From Porphyromonadaceae bacterium UBA7176 (GTDB lineage Bacteria > Bacteroidota > Bacteroidia > Bacteroidales > Muribaculaceae): DNA of 40,118 nt. Shown piece by piece: positions 27,876-34,528 of the stretch; position 1 is the first letter of the stretch, and each line of letters starts with the position of its first letter. Both the position numbers and the translations under genes were made by a program. The DNA is taken from the NCBI GenBank assembly GCA_002491245.1, contig DKVO01000014.1, positions 1 to 40,118 of the forward strand. Direction: 5' to 3'. The notes beneath the pieces were generated by a model. It was not told the origin of the DNA and did no database searches. It saw nothing but the letters and a program-made list of their open reading frames with translations.

Positions 27876-28892
27876 ATGGAAGAGACACAATTCACCCCTG
27901 CTGACTACAAGAGCGACCAGGCCGTGCGCTGGTGCCCCGGCTGCGGCGACCACGCCATCCTCAACACCCTCCACAAGGCTATGGCCACACTCGGTGTCGC
28001 ACCCCACAACACCGCCGTGATTTCGGGTATCGGATGTAGCTCACGCCTGCCCTACTACATGAACACCTACGGTTTCCACACCATCCACGGCCGCGCCGCC
28101 GCAGTAGCCACCGGCTACAAAGTGGCCAACCCGGGCATGATGGTATGGCAGATCTCGGGCGATGGCGACGGTCTTGCCATCGGTGGCAACCACTTCATCC
28201 ACGCCGTGCGCCGCAACGTCGACATCAACATAATCCTCTTCAACAACAAGATCTACGGTCTCACCAAAGGCCAGTACTCGCCCACAAGCGCACGCGGTTT
28301 CGTATCGAAGTCGAGTCCCTACGGCACTGTTGAAGATCCGTTTATCCCGGCCGAACTTGTCTTCGGCGCACGCGGCAACTTCTTCGGCCGTTCTATCGAC
28401 GTGGAGCTCGCCACCTCGCAGGAAGTCCTCGTTGCAGCCGCTCGCCATAAGGGCACATCGGTGGTCGAGATACTGCAGAACTGCGTGATATTCAACAACG
28501 GCATCCACAATGCCATCACCGACCGTACGATCCGCGCCGAACGCACCATCACACTGCGCCACGGCGAAAAGATGCTTTTCGGAGCCAATAACGAACGCGG
28601 CCTCGTGCGCGACGGCTTCCTTCTGAAAGCCGTCACCGTAGGCGAAGACGGATATACCATCGACGATGTGCTTGTTCACGATGCCCATACCCAGTCGAAC
28701 TTCCTCCACCAGCAGCTGGCTATGATGGATGGTCTGGGCGACCTACCCCTTGCCCTCGGTGTAATCCGCGATGTCGAAGCTCCGACCTACGAAGCCGGAG
28801 TGAGCGAACAGGTAGAGGAAGTGCGTGCCAAGAAAGGCTTCTCGACACTGCGCGACATGATACTCGCCGGCGACACTTGGGAAGTGAAATAA
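27876..28892 (+). CDS. korB: 2-oxoglutarate:ferredoxin oxidoreductase, beta (thiamine diphosphate) subunit
   Basis: This 338-residue subunit binds thiamine diphosphate and an iron-sulfur cluster. RWCPGCGDHAILN (residues 18-30) contributes cluster cysteines, together with GIGCSSRLPYYMNTYGFHT. The diphosphate motif is GDGDGLAIGGNHFIHA, followed by NIILFNNKIYGLTKGQYSPTS. It lies 3 bp downstream of korA and pairs with it. The transcript probably ends at the hairpin at 28982-29033, which abuts the next gene. Confidence 0.94.
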   Translation: MEETQFTPADYKSDQAVRWCPGCGDHAILNTLHKAMATLGVAPHNTAVISGIGCSSRLPYYMNTYGFHTIHGRAAAVATGYKVANPGMMVWQISGDGDGLAIGGNHFIHAVRRNVDINIILFNNKIYGLTKGQYSPTSARGFVSKSSPYGTVEDPFIPAELVFGARGNFFGRSIDVELATSQEVLVAAARHKGTSVVEILQNCVIFNNGIHNAITDRTIRAERTITLRHGEKMLFGANNERGLVRDGFLLKAVTVGEDGYTIDDVLVHDAHTQSNFLHQQLAMMDGLGDLPLALGVIRDVEAPTYEAGVSEQVEEVRAKKGFSTLRDMILAGDTWEVK

Positions 28893-28950
28893 AGCACAGC
28901 ACAACCGAAGAACAGCGAAAACCCGTTTTTGCATCAATTTTTTAAAAATT

Positions 28951-28982
28951 TTTGCATATTTCGAAATAAGTGATTAAATTCG
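28951..28982 (+). promoter_or_regulatory. Probable promoter for xerD-hpf
   Basis: TTTG at 28951-28954 is followed after 20 bp by TAAATTCG at 28975-28982, one base off TAnnTTTG. The -7 box touches the start of the hairpin that follows, so the RNA would start inside the hairpin's outer stem. Confidence 0.45.
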
Positions 28983-29033
28983 TGCCACGCACAGTCCGGC
29001 AAAAACACTACCGGACTTGCGCGGCACTTTTTT
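28982..29033 (+). terminator. Terminator hairpin whose T-run abuts the xerD start codon
   Basis: GTGCC (28982-28986) pairs with GGCAC (29023-29027), and inside it AGTCCGG (28993-28999) pairs with CCGGACT (29011-29017). Six T follow at 29028-29033, and the xerD ATG is the next base. It is a good intrinsic terminator for korA-korB. The placement also allows it to act as an attenuator in the xerD leader. Confidence 0.8.
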
Positions 29034-29945
29034 ATGCTTTATAACGCGTTTATCAACTATCTGAGGGCCGAGATGAACAAATCGGAGAGCACAGTCAGGG
29101 CTTACCGCTCCGACCTCGATGCTTTCCGCCGTTTCCTCGCCACAGAGTTGGGTAAAAGCGACGACCCTTCCGGTGTCACCCTCGCCGACATCAGGCTGTG
29201 GATAAGCTACGAAGCCGGCCGAGGCCTCAAGAACACCTCGCTCGCACGACGCGAGACCACCCTGCGCTCATTCTACCACTACCTTCTCCGCCGCCACGGC
29301 CTCCAGACCGACCCTACAGCAAACCTGCGCGGCCCCAAGCTCGACAAACCTCTGCCAGCATTCGTGCCTAAAGACGAAATCGGGGCCATAATCGACACAT
29401 ACGGAGAAGAAGATGGCAACGACTTCGACACCGTACGCAACGGCTTGATAGTGACCATGCTCTACACCACCGGTATGCGTGCGGCAGAACTTGTGGGCCT
29501 CAAGGACGTCGATGTAGACACCGCCAGGGGTGAACTAAAAGTACTCGGAAAGCGTAATAAAGAAAGAATAATCCCATTTGGAGAAGAACTGCGAGAAATG
29601 ATCGAACGATACCGCCAATTGCGCTCAGCCGCCGTGCCCGATACCGGCACGGATGCTTTCTTCGTCAAAAAAGACGGGGAAAAGCTTTACTACGGCATCG
29701 TCTACCGCGCCGTACGCTCGACCCTCGACAGCGCCGATGTCAAAGCATCGCGCCGCTCGCCGCACACTCTCCGTCACTCTTTCGCCACCGATATGGTCAA
29801 CAACGGCGCCGACCTCGCCGCCGTACAAAAACTGCTGGGACACGCATCTCTGGCCACAACCCAAAGATACACCCATCTGTCGTACCGAGAACTCCAACAT
29901 AATTACAAACTCGCACATCCACGTGCACAAAAAAAGGAGAACTAA
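29034..29945 (+). CDS. xerD: Tyrosine recombinase XerC/XerD type
   Basis: This 303-residue site-specific recombinase would resolve chromosome dimers at dif sites. The N-terminal SAM-like core-binding domain starts AFINYLRAEMNKSESTVRAY. The C-terminal catalytic domain has the full set: R149 (GMRAAELVGL), K173 (GKRNKERIIP), H244 and R247 (SPHTLRHSFATDM), H270 (LLGHASLATTQ) and the nucleophile Y279 (RYTHLS). The ATG at 29034 gives the family-like start; the next Met (residue 14) would cut the first helix. hpf begins 2 bp after the stop. No phage or integron genes surround it, supporting a housekeeping Xer rather than a mobile-element integrase. XerC and XerD cannot be told apart here with certainty. 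Confidence 0.9.
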   Translation: MLYNAFINYLRAEMNKSESTVRAYRSDLDAFRRFLATELGKSDDPSGVTLADIRLWISYEAGRGLKNTSLARRETTLRSFYHYLLRRHGLQTDPTANLRGPKLDKPLPAFVPKDEIGAIIDTYGEEDGNDFDTVRNGLIVTMLYTTGMRAAELVGLKDVDVDTARGELKVLGKRNKERIIPFGEELREMIERYRQLRSAAVPDTGTDAFFVKKDGEKLYYGIVYRAVRSTLDSADVKASRRSPHTLRHSFATDMVNNGADLAAVQKLLGHASLATTQRYTHLSYRELQHNYKLAHPRAQKKEN

Positions 29946-29947
29946 CT

Positions 29948-30238
29948 ATGGAAGTAAGAATTCAAGCCATCCACTTCGAAATCGCCGACCGCCTCACCGA
30001 CTTCATCAACAAAAAAGCCGACCGTCTGGCCCGTCGTTTTCCCGACATAAACGTCTTCGACGTCAACCTCAAAGTTGTCAAACCCGAAACAGCAATGAAC
30101 AAGGAAGTTGTCGTCCGCATCTCCCTCCCCGGCGACGATGTAGTGGCAACCAAGGTGGCCGACAGCTTCGAAGAAGCACTCGACACTGCCATCGAAGCCA
30201 CCGAGCGCCAACTCGAGAAATACAAAGACAAAAAGTAA
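29948..30238 (+). CDS. hpf: Ribosome hibernation promoting factor, short form
   Basis: This 96-residue HPF/RaiA (S30AE) protein binds the 30S decoding centre and silences ribosomes in slow growth. The pattern VRIQAIHFEIADRLTDFINK, the basic ADRLARRFPD, and the C-terminal DSFEEALDTAIEATERQLEK fit the beta-alpha-beta-beta-beta-alpha fold. It lacks the long C-terminal dimerisation domain, so it is the short type. It lies 2 bp after xerD, so the two are co-transcribed; a strong hairpin follows the stop. Confidence 0.92.
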   Translation: MEVRIQAIHFEIADRLTDFINKKADRLARRFPDINVFDVNLKVVKPETAMNKEVVVRISLPGDDVVATKVADSFEEALDTAIEATERQLEKYKDKK

Positions 30239-30252
30239 CTGCATGAACCATC

Positions 30253-30288
30253 GGCAGAGGCGCGACGCAAAACGTCGCGCCTCATGCC
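30253..30288. terminator. Strong hairpin after hpf
   Basis: An 11-bp perfect stem (GAGGCGCGACG at 30257-30267 with CGTCGCGCCTC at 30273-30283, loop CAAAA) is extended by GGCA/TGCC with one bulge. The nearest T-rich stretch (30297-30302) is about 10 bases on, so as an intrinsic terminator it is imperfect. Confidence 0.65.
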
Positions 30289-30320
30289 ATGCGGTAATTT
30301 TTCATAAACAAACATACTGA

Positions 30321-31328
30321 ATGAAATATACAGCAACACTCTTAGCCTCCCTATTGGTGGCCGGTATCGCTTCGGCCGGCCATTACAAAGTGATAGTACC
30401 CTTCTCCAAAGACGACGACGGCGCAATGGCGCGGCTTGTCAACTTCGATACCGGTGCGACTGTCGACAGTGTACTCGTCGCCGACGCTGTCGCCACATTC
30501 GAAGGCGAGGTCGACGAGCCATATCTCGCCCGTGTGACCCTCGACGGTGGACGTATGCCCATATTCATCCTCGAGAGCGGCACCACATCGTTCAGCCAGA
30601 AAGGTGGCGCCTTCGGCACCATGCTCAACGACCAGCTTCGGGCCATGTTCAAAGAATTCGACGAACTCGGAGCCAAATTCCAAAGTGCCGACCAGGCCGG
30701 ACAAGCAGCCATCAGGCAGCGCTACGACGCCGTCCTCGACAGCGTCATGAACGCCAACCGCGACAATGCCCTCGGCTTCTATGTATTCCTCAACGGCGAT
30801 GCAAGCCAAGCATCGGCATCGGAGCTGCGCGACATGTTCAAGAAATATCCCGACTTCGCCAAATACCAGCGCGCCAAAACAATGCTTGCCGCTGCCGAAA
30901 ACCGCGAGGCTACACAGCCGGGCAAGAAATATGTAGATTTCGCAATCACCTACGATGGCACCACCAAACGCCTCAGCGACTACATCAAACCAGGCAAATA
31001 CACTCTGGTAGACTTCTGGGCAAGCTGGTGCGGCCCGTGCATGCGTCAGGCTGCAGTGCTCAAAGATCTCTACTCAAAATACCACGACAAGGGCCTCGAC
31101 ATCGTCGGTGTAGCCGTGTGGGATGAGCCGGCCAACACTCTCGAAGCCATCAAGTCGCATGGTCTCGAATGGCCCAACATCCTCAATGCTCAGACTATAC
31201 CCACCGATCTCTACGGTATCACAGGCATACCCTGCATCATGCTCATCGGCCCCGACGGCACAATACTGAGCCGCGACAAGCAAGGCGACGAACTCGTTGC
31301 CGATGTGGAGAAATATATCGTAAAGTAA
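30321..31328 (+). CDS. Exported TlpA/ResA-like thioredoxin-fold protein with DUF4369-like N-terminus
   Basis: This 335-residue protein has a signal peptide (MKYTATLLASLLVAGIASAG). The first half resembles the DUF4369 beta domain of Bacteroidota thioredoxins (FDTGATVDSVLVADAVATFEG, PIFILESGTTSF). A helical linker follows, then a thioredoxin domain with the redox site WASWCGPC (C237, C240) and the cis-proline segment YGITGIPCIMLIGPDG. It is expected in the periplasm, where it would reduce or isomerise disulfides, for example in cytochrome or envelope protein maturation. It stands between the hpf hairpin and the HU-like gene, which begins 19 bp downstream. Confidence 0.88.
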   Translation: MKYTATLLASLLVAGIASAGHYKVIVPFSKDDDGAMARLVNFDTGATVDSVLVADAVATFEGEVDEPYLARVTLDGGRMPIFILESGTTSFSQKGGAFGTMLNDQLRAMFKEFDELGAKFQSADQAGQAAIRQRYDAVLDSVMNANRDNALGFYVFLNGDASQASASELRDMFKKYPDFAKYQRAKTMLAAAENREATQPGKKYVDFAITYDGTTKRLSDYIKPGKYTLVDFWASWCGPCMRQAAVLKDLYSKYHDKGLDIVGVAVWDEPANTLEAIKSHGLEWPNILNAQTIPTDLYGITGIPCIMLIGPDGTILSRDKQGDELVADVEKYIVK

Positions 31329-31347
31329 ACCACGACGCAACCGGACA

Positions 31348-31653
31348 ATGGACTATAAGCAATTACGCAAAACCCTGAGCGAAAAGACCGGGCGCACGAC
31401 CGCCGACATCGATGCCCTCACCGAAGGTCTGGCGATGATACTGAAGCAGACAGGCTCAGACCTCGACAGCGTGGCCATACCGACTTTCGGAACCTTCAAG
31501 GGAGTCAAACACGACGAGACCGTCAGTGAAGACCTCGCCACCGGCAAACGTATGCTGCTGCCTCCCGAGATAGTGATGGAGTTCGAGCCCGGAGCCTCCC
31601 TGCTGCGCCGCATCAACCCCGTCGACGAAATAATACCAGACAAGAGACCGTGA
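31348..31653 (+). CDS. HU/IHF-like DNA-binding protein (divergent)
   Basis: This 101-residue protein has the HU topology: two helices (YKQLRKTLSEKTGRT, DIDALTEGLAMILKQ), then the strand-turn IPTFGTFKGVKHDETV that corresponds to the conserved GFGxF turn. The arm region ATGKRMLLPPEIVMEFEPG corresponds to the HU tip (tGK...iPa...v.F.pG). It probably bends or packs DNA, although it is divergent from canonical HU. The stop overlaps the rmuC start (GTGA), so the pair is translationally coupled. Confidence 0.78.
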   Translation: MDYKQLRKTLSEKTGRTTADIDALTEGLAMILKQTGSDLDSVAIPTFGTFKGVKHDETVSEDLATGKRMLLPPEIVMEFEPGASLLRRINPVDEIIPDKRP

Positions 31654-32810
31654 CAGCAACAGTCATCCTCGCGGCGGCACTTGCCGCCGCGCTTGCTTTG
31701 GCCGCCGCATTGTGGTCGCGCCTGACCAAGGCTAACATCGAGAACGCGCGGTTGGCCGAGCGCTGCGCGGCTGCCGACGCGGCCATGACGCAACAGAAAG
31801 CCGACATGGCCAAAATCAACTCCGACTTCGAAAAACGTTTTTCTGAGTTGGCAGCCAAAGTATTAGCCGTCAACTCAGAGTCACTCCGAAGGCAGAACAC
31901 CCACGGACTTGCCGAAGTACTTGCCCCGATGCGCAACGACCTCGAGGCCTTCCGCAAATCTATCGTCGAACGCTACAACGAGGAAGCCCGTGAGCGCTTC
32001 TCGCTCGGCGAGCGCATACGCGACCTCATGGAGCTAAACAACACCGTGAGCCGCGAAACGCGCAGGCTGACCGACGCTCTCAAAGGCAACTCCAAGCTCC
32101 AGGGCGACTGGGGAGAGATGATCCTTGACAACATCCTTGAGCAAGCCGGCATGAGGCGAGGATATGAGTACACCGTGCAGGAGACAGTCGCCGCGGCCAA
32201 CGGTGCCCGTCTGCGCCCCGATGTGGTGATAAACTACACCGAGGGCCGGAAGATCATCATTGACTCAAAGGTATCGATACAGGACTACATCAACATGCTC
32301 AACGCCGACAGCGATGCCGCCAGAGAGCAATATGCCAAGGCTCATGTAGGCTCGGTGAAGAAACACATCGCCGAACTGCGCACGAAAGCATATCAGGACT
32401 GTGTCGGCGACGACTGCTTCGACTACGTGCTCATGTTCATCCCTCACGAGGGCGCGTTCCTGGCAGCCATGAACCTGGACGCCAAACTTTGGCAGACGGC
32501 CTGCGACAGCCATGTACTCATCATATCGCCTACACATCTGATGTCGGTTGTCAAGCTCATCGAGCAGATGTGGCGCCACGACAAACAGAACCGCAACGTC
32601 CTTGCCATCGCCGACGAGGCCGGCAAGATGCTCGACAAATTCCGTGGCTTCCTCGATGATATGAATCGCATCGACAAAAGCATCAACAGCGCACGTGAAG
32701 CATGGAACGGCGCCTTCGCCAAACTCACCGGCGGCCCGGGCAACCTCGTGGCCCGGGCACAGAAACTGGAGCAATTAGGAGCCAAATCGAAAAAAGGCCT
32801 GCCTTACTGA
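31650..32810 (+). CDS. rmuC: RmuC family DNA recombination protein
   Basis: This 386-residue protein has a GTG start overlapping the upstream stop. The N-terminus is a single membrane-like helix (residues 4-22, alanine-rich), followed by a coiled coil (about 25-75). The RmuC domain then carries KGNSKLQGDWGEMILDNILEQAGM, RPDVVINYTEGRKIIIDSKVS and FDYVLMFIPHEGAFLAA, a restriction-endonuclease-like fold with D and DSK residues. In E. coli RmuC limits inversions at short inverted repeats. Identification is firm and the biochemical role is poorly known in general. Confidence 0.93.
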   Translation: MTATVILAAALAAALALAAALWSRLTKANIENARLAERCAAADAAMTQQKADMAKINSDFEKRFSELAAKVLAVNSESLRRQNTHGLAEVLAPMRNDLEAFRKSIVERYNEEARERFSLGERIRDLMELNNTVSRETRRLTDALKGNSKLQGDWGEMILDNILEQAGMRRGYEYTVQETVAAANGARLRPDVVINYTEGRKIIIDSKVSIQDYINMLNADSDAAREQYAKAHVGSVKKHIAELRTKAYQDCVGDDCFDYVLMFIPHEGAFLAAMNLDAKLWQTACDSHVLIISPTHLMSVVKLIEQMWRHDKQNRNVLAIADEAGKMLDKFRGFLDDMNRIDKSINSAREAWNGAFAKLTGGPGNLVARAQKLEQLGAKSKKGLPY

Positions 32811-32889
32811 CAAAGCTACAATCTCCGCGGAAATGTTGGACGCATCATCAAAAATAATTGGCTTCCGAACAAAAACACGACCCATAAAG

Positions 32890-32921
32890 TTTCTATATAT
32901 GTAGATTTATTTGTAACTTTG
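32890..32921 (+). promoter_or_regulatory. Promoter for the toxin-antitoxin pair with an overlapping palindrome
   Basis: TAACTTTG at 32914-32921 is an exact -7 box; TTTC at 32890-32893, 20 bp upstream, is one base off TTTG. Between them lies an imperfect palindrome TCTATATATGTAGA at 32892-32905, a candidate operator for the antitoxin. Confidence 0.6.
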
Positions 32922-32941
32922 CAATACAAACAAGCAATGAC

Positions 32942-33286
32942 ATGGATAAACCGCTTTTCAAACTCGTTACTCTCCAAGAAGCAGAGGACTTCATCAATAG
33001 CCTTGCCCCAGCAGTAGTACGTAAGATGTTCTACAACATCGACAAGGTTATCGGAGGAGTCAAAGACCAGGAACTATTTAAGAAACTTGGAGATACCGAC
33101 ATTTGGGAGTTCCGCACATCGTGGCAAGGTATGGCATACAGATTGTTCGCCTTTTGGGATAAGGACGGCGAAACCCTTGTAGTTGCAACTCACGGGCTTG
33201 TAAAGAAAACGCAAAAAACACCGAACAGCGAAATCAAGAGGGCTCTGATGATAAGAAAAGAATATTTTGACAACAAATATAATTAA
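32942..33286 (+). CDS. higB: RelE/HigB-like toxin (phage Gp49-like family)
   Basis: This 114-residue basic protein has the pattern of HigB-type mRNA interferases: a helical start (LQEAEDFINSLAPAVVRKMFYNID), then the strands ELFKKLGDTDIWEFRTSWQGMAYRLFAFW and TLVVATHGLVKKTQKTPNSEIKRAL. Such toxins cleave mRNA on the ribosome and are neutralised by the XRE antitoxin that follows after 4 bp. The toxin-first order is the one typical of HigBA. Both genes are more AT-rich than the flanking housekeeping genes, suggesting acquisition. The gene name is by family resemblance. Confidence 0.82.
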   Translation: MDKPLFKLVTLQEAEDFINSLAPAVVRKMFYNIDKVIGGVKDQELFKKLGDTDIWEFRTSWQGMAYRLFAFWDKDGETLVVATHGLVKKTQKTPNSEIKRALMIRKEYFDNKYN

Positions 33287-33290
33287 AAAT

Positions 33291-33614
33291 ATGGCACAGA
33301 TGAAAGTTACAACCTTTGAGGAACTGAAAGACCGTCACCTCGGCAAAGTAGGCACTCCGGAGCGTGATACTTATGAGGCAGAAGTAAGAGAAGCTATTCA
33401 ATCTTACCATATCGGCGAAGCCATCAAAGCGGCCAGGAAAGAGCGCAAAATGACACAAGACCAATTGGCGAAACTCATGGGTGTAAAGAAAGCACAGATA
33501 AGCCGCATTGAGCGCGGTTACAATCCGACTCTCAACACCATCACAAGAGCATTCAACGCCCTCGGTATGGCGGTTTCACTCACTTGTGGCAATATGCACA
33601 TAACACTCGGATAA
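33291..33614 (+). CDS. higA: XRE-family antitoxin HigA-like
   Basis: Starting at ATG 33291, this is a 107-residue protein with an N-terminal part that probably contacts the toxin (FEELKDRHLGKVGTPERDTYEAE). A helix-turn-helix follows (IKAARKERKMTQDQLAKLM, then KAQISRIERG), continuing NPTLNTITRAFNALGM. It would bind the toxin and autoregulate the promoter upstream of higB. The ATG at 33267 would overlap the toxin end and adds only eight residues; 33291 is preferred because it gives a clean 4-bp gap. Confidence 0.85.
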   Translation: MAQMKVTTFEELKDRHLGKVGTPERDTYEAEVREAIQSYHIGEAIKAARKERKMTQDQLAKLMGVKKAQISRIERGYNPTLNTITRAFNALGMAVSLTCGNMHITLG

Positions 33615-33632
33615 TAAGTAAGTGGAGTGTAA

Positions 33633-33656
33633 GGTATATTATACCGTATTTGCAAA
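33633..33656. repeat. Two small perfect palindromes after the antitoxin
   Basis: GGTATATTATACC (33633-33645, odd-length perfect palindrome) is followed closely by TTTGCAAA (33649-33656). They lie in the 127-bp gap between the antitoxin and the flavodoxin gene; they may be protein-binding sites or chance. Confidence 0.35.
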
Positions 33657-33741
33657 CAATTGCCTTGCTATACTGCCGATAATTCCGAACCATAATCTGT
33701 AGTCGTTGTTTATATCTTAGAATATTAAACAACGATACGAT

Positions 33742-34242
33742 ATGAAAACAGGTATATTCTACGGCTCGGCCACAGGCACGACAGCCGATGTGGCCCGACG
33801 CATAGCACGCTTGATGAATGTGGGCGACAGCGACGTCCACGATGTTGCCGGCACACGCCCCGACCTTGTCGGAAACTATGATTTGCTCATTTTAGGGTCT
33901 TCGACATGGGGGAACGGCGAACTCGAAGACGACTGGTACGATTTTGTCGCCGGACTTCAGGTACTCGACCTGACAGGCAAGAAAATCGCGCTTTTCGGCT
34001 GCGGCGACGAAACGATGAGCGACACCTTCTGCGATGCTGTCGGCATCCTGTACGACAGGCTCAAGGACACCGGAGCCACATTTGTGGGTGAATATCCGGC
34101 CGACGGGTACACCTTCGAGCGCTCAGCCGCCTCCGATGGCGCGACTATGCGCGGACTCGTCCTCGACGAGGTGAACCACCCCGAAATGACCGACCTGCGC
34201 CTACGTGCATGGACCGACAAAATAAAACAAATGGCTGATTAA
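33742..34242 (+). CDS. fldA: Flavodoxin
   Basis: This 166-residue FMN-binding electron carrier would be able to replace ferredoxin, for example for oxidoreductases such as the KorAB encoded nearby (inference). The phosphate loop SATGTT is at residues 9-14, and the isoalloxazine-flanking loops are visible as LGSSTWGNGELEDDW and FGCGDETMSDTFCDA. Length and the C-terminal helix (RLRAWTDKIKQMA) fit long-chain flavodoxins. It is followed by a hairpin at 34281-34317. Confidence 0.94.
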   Translation: MKTGIFYGSATGTTADVARRIARLMNVGDSDVHDVAGTRPDLVGNYDLLILGSSTWGNGELEDDWYDFVAGLQVLDLTGKKIALFGCGDETMSDTFCDAVGILYDRLKDTGATFVGEYPADGYTFERSAASDGATMRGLVLDEVNHPEMTDLRLRAWTDKIKQMAD

Positions 34243-34280
34243 GCCTTCGCCGCACCACATTCGGATTTATATCATCAAAC

Positions 34281-34317
34281 GCCCTCTGGCAAACTGCATT
34301 AAGCGGAGCCAGAGGGC
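34281..34317 (+). terminator. Hairpin after the flavodoxin gene
   Basis: A 10-bp perfect stem (GCCCTCTGGC at 34281-34290 with GCCAGAGGGC at 34308-34317) encloses a 17-nt loop. Only a weak T stretch (TGATTTG) follows. Placed 39 bp after the stop, it is the likely end of the flavodoxin transcript. Confidence 0.65.
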
Positions 34318-34528
34318 TGATTTGCTATATCCAAGTATTATAAATTTATATTTTTATTAATTAATATTAAGCAATTTTAACAACGGGGGGGGGTAAAAAA
34401 CATTACAATTTATCATAACTTTACGGCGTATTTTTACGAAATGTTACATTCCCGACTCATTTAGAATACAAACGTTATCATATCGCCGAACTATTTAATC
34501 AATTCATTATCATATTAAGCCAATCTTT
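34318..34528 (+). promoter_or_regulatory. AT-rich leader with a run of nine G before the exported-protein cluster
   Basis: This 211-bp gap is strongly AT-rich apart from G9 at 34385-34393. A near -7 box TAACTTTA (one mismatch) lies just after it at about 34425. No convincing -33 box is present and I recognise no riboswitch. The G-run sits upstream of the putative promoter, where a change in its length could alter promoter spacing or activator binding. Confidence 0.45.

Noticed and set aside
29034..29945. xerD as integrase of a mobile element
   Set aside because: No att repeats, phage or conjugation genes are nearby, and it is paired with hpf, which suggests the housekeeping recombinase.
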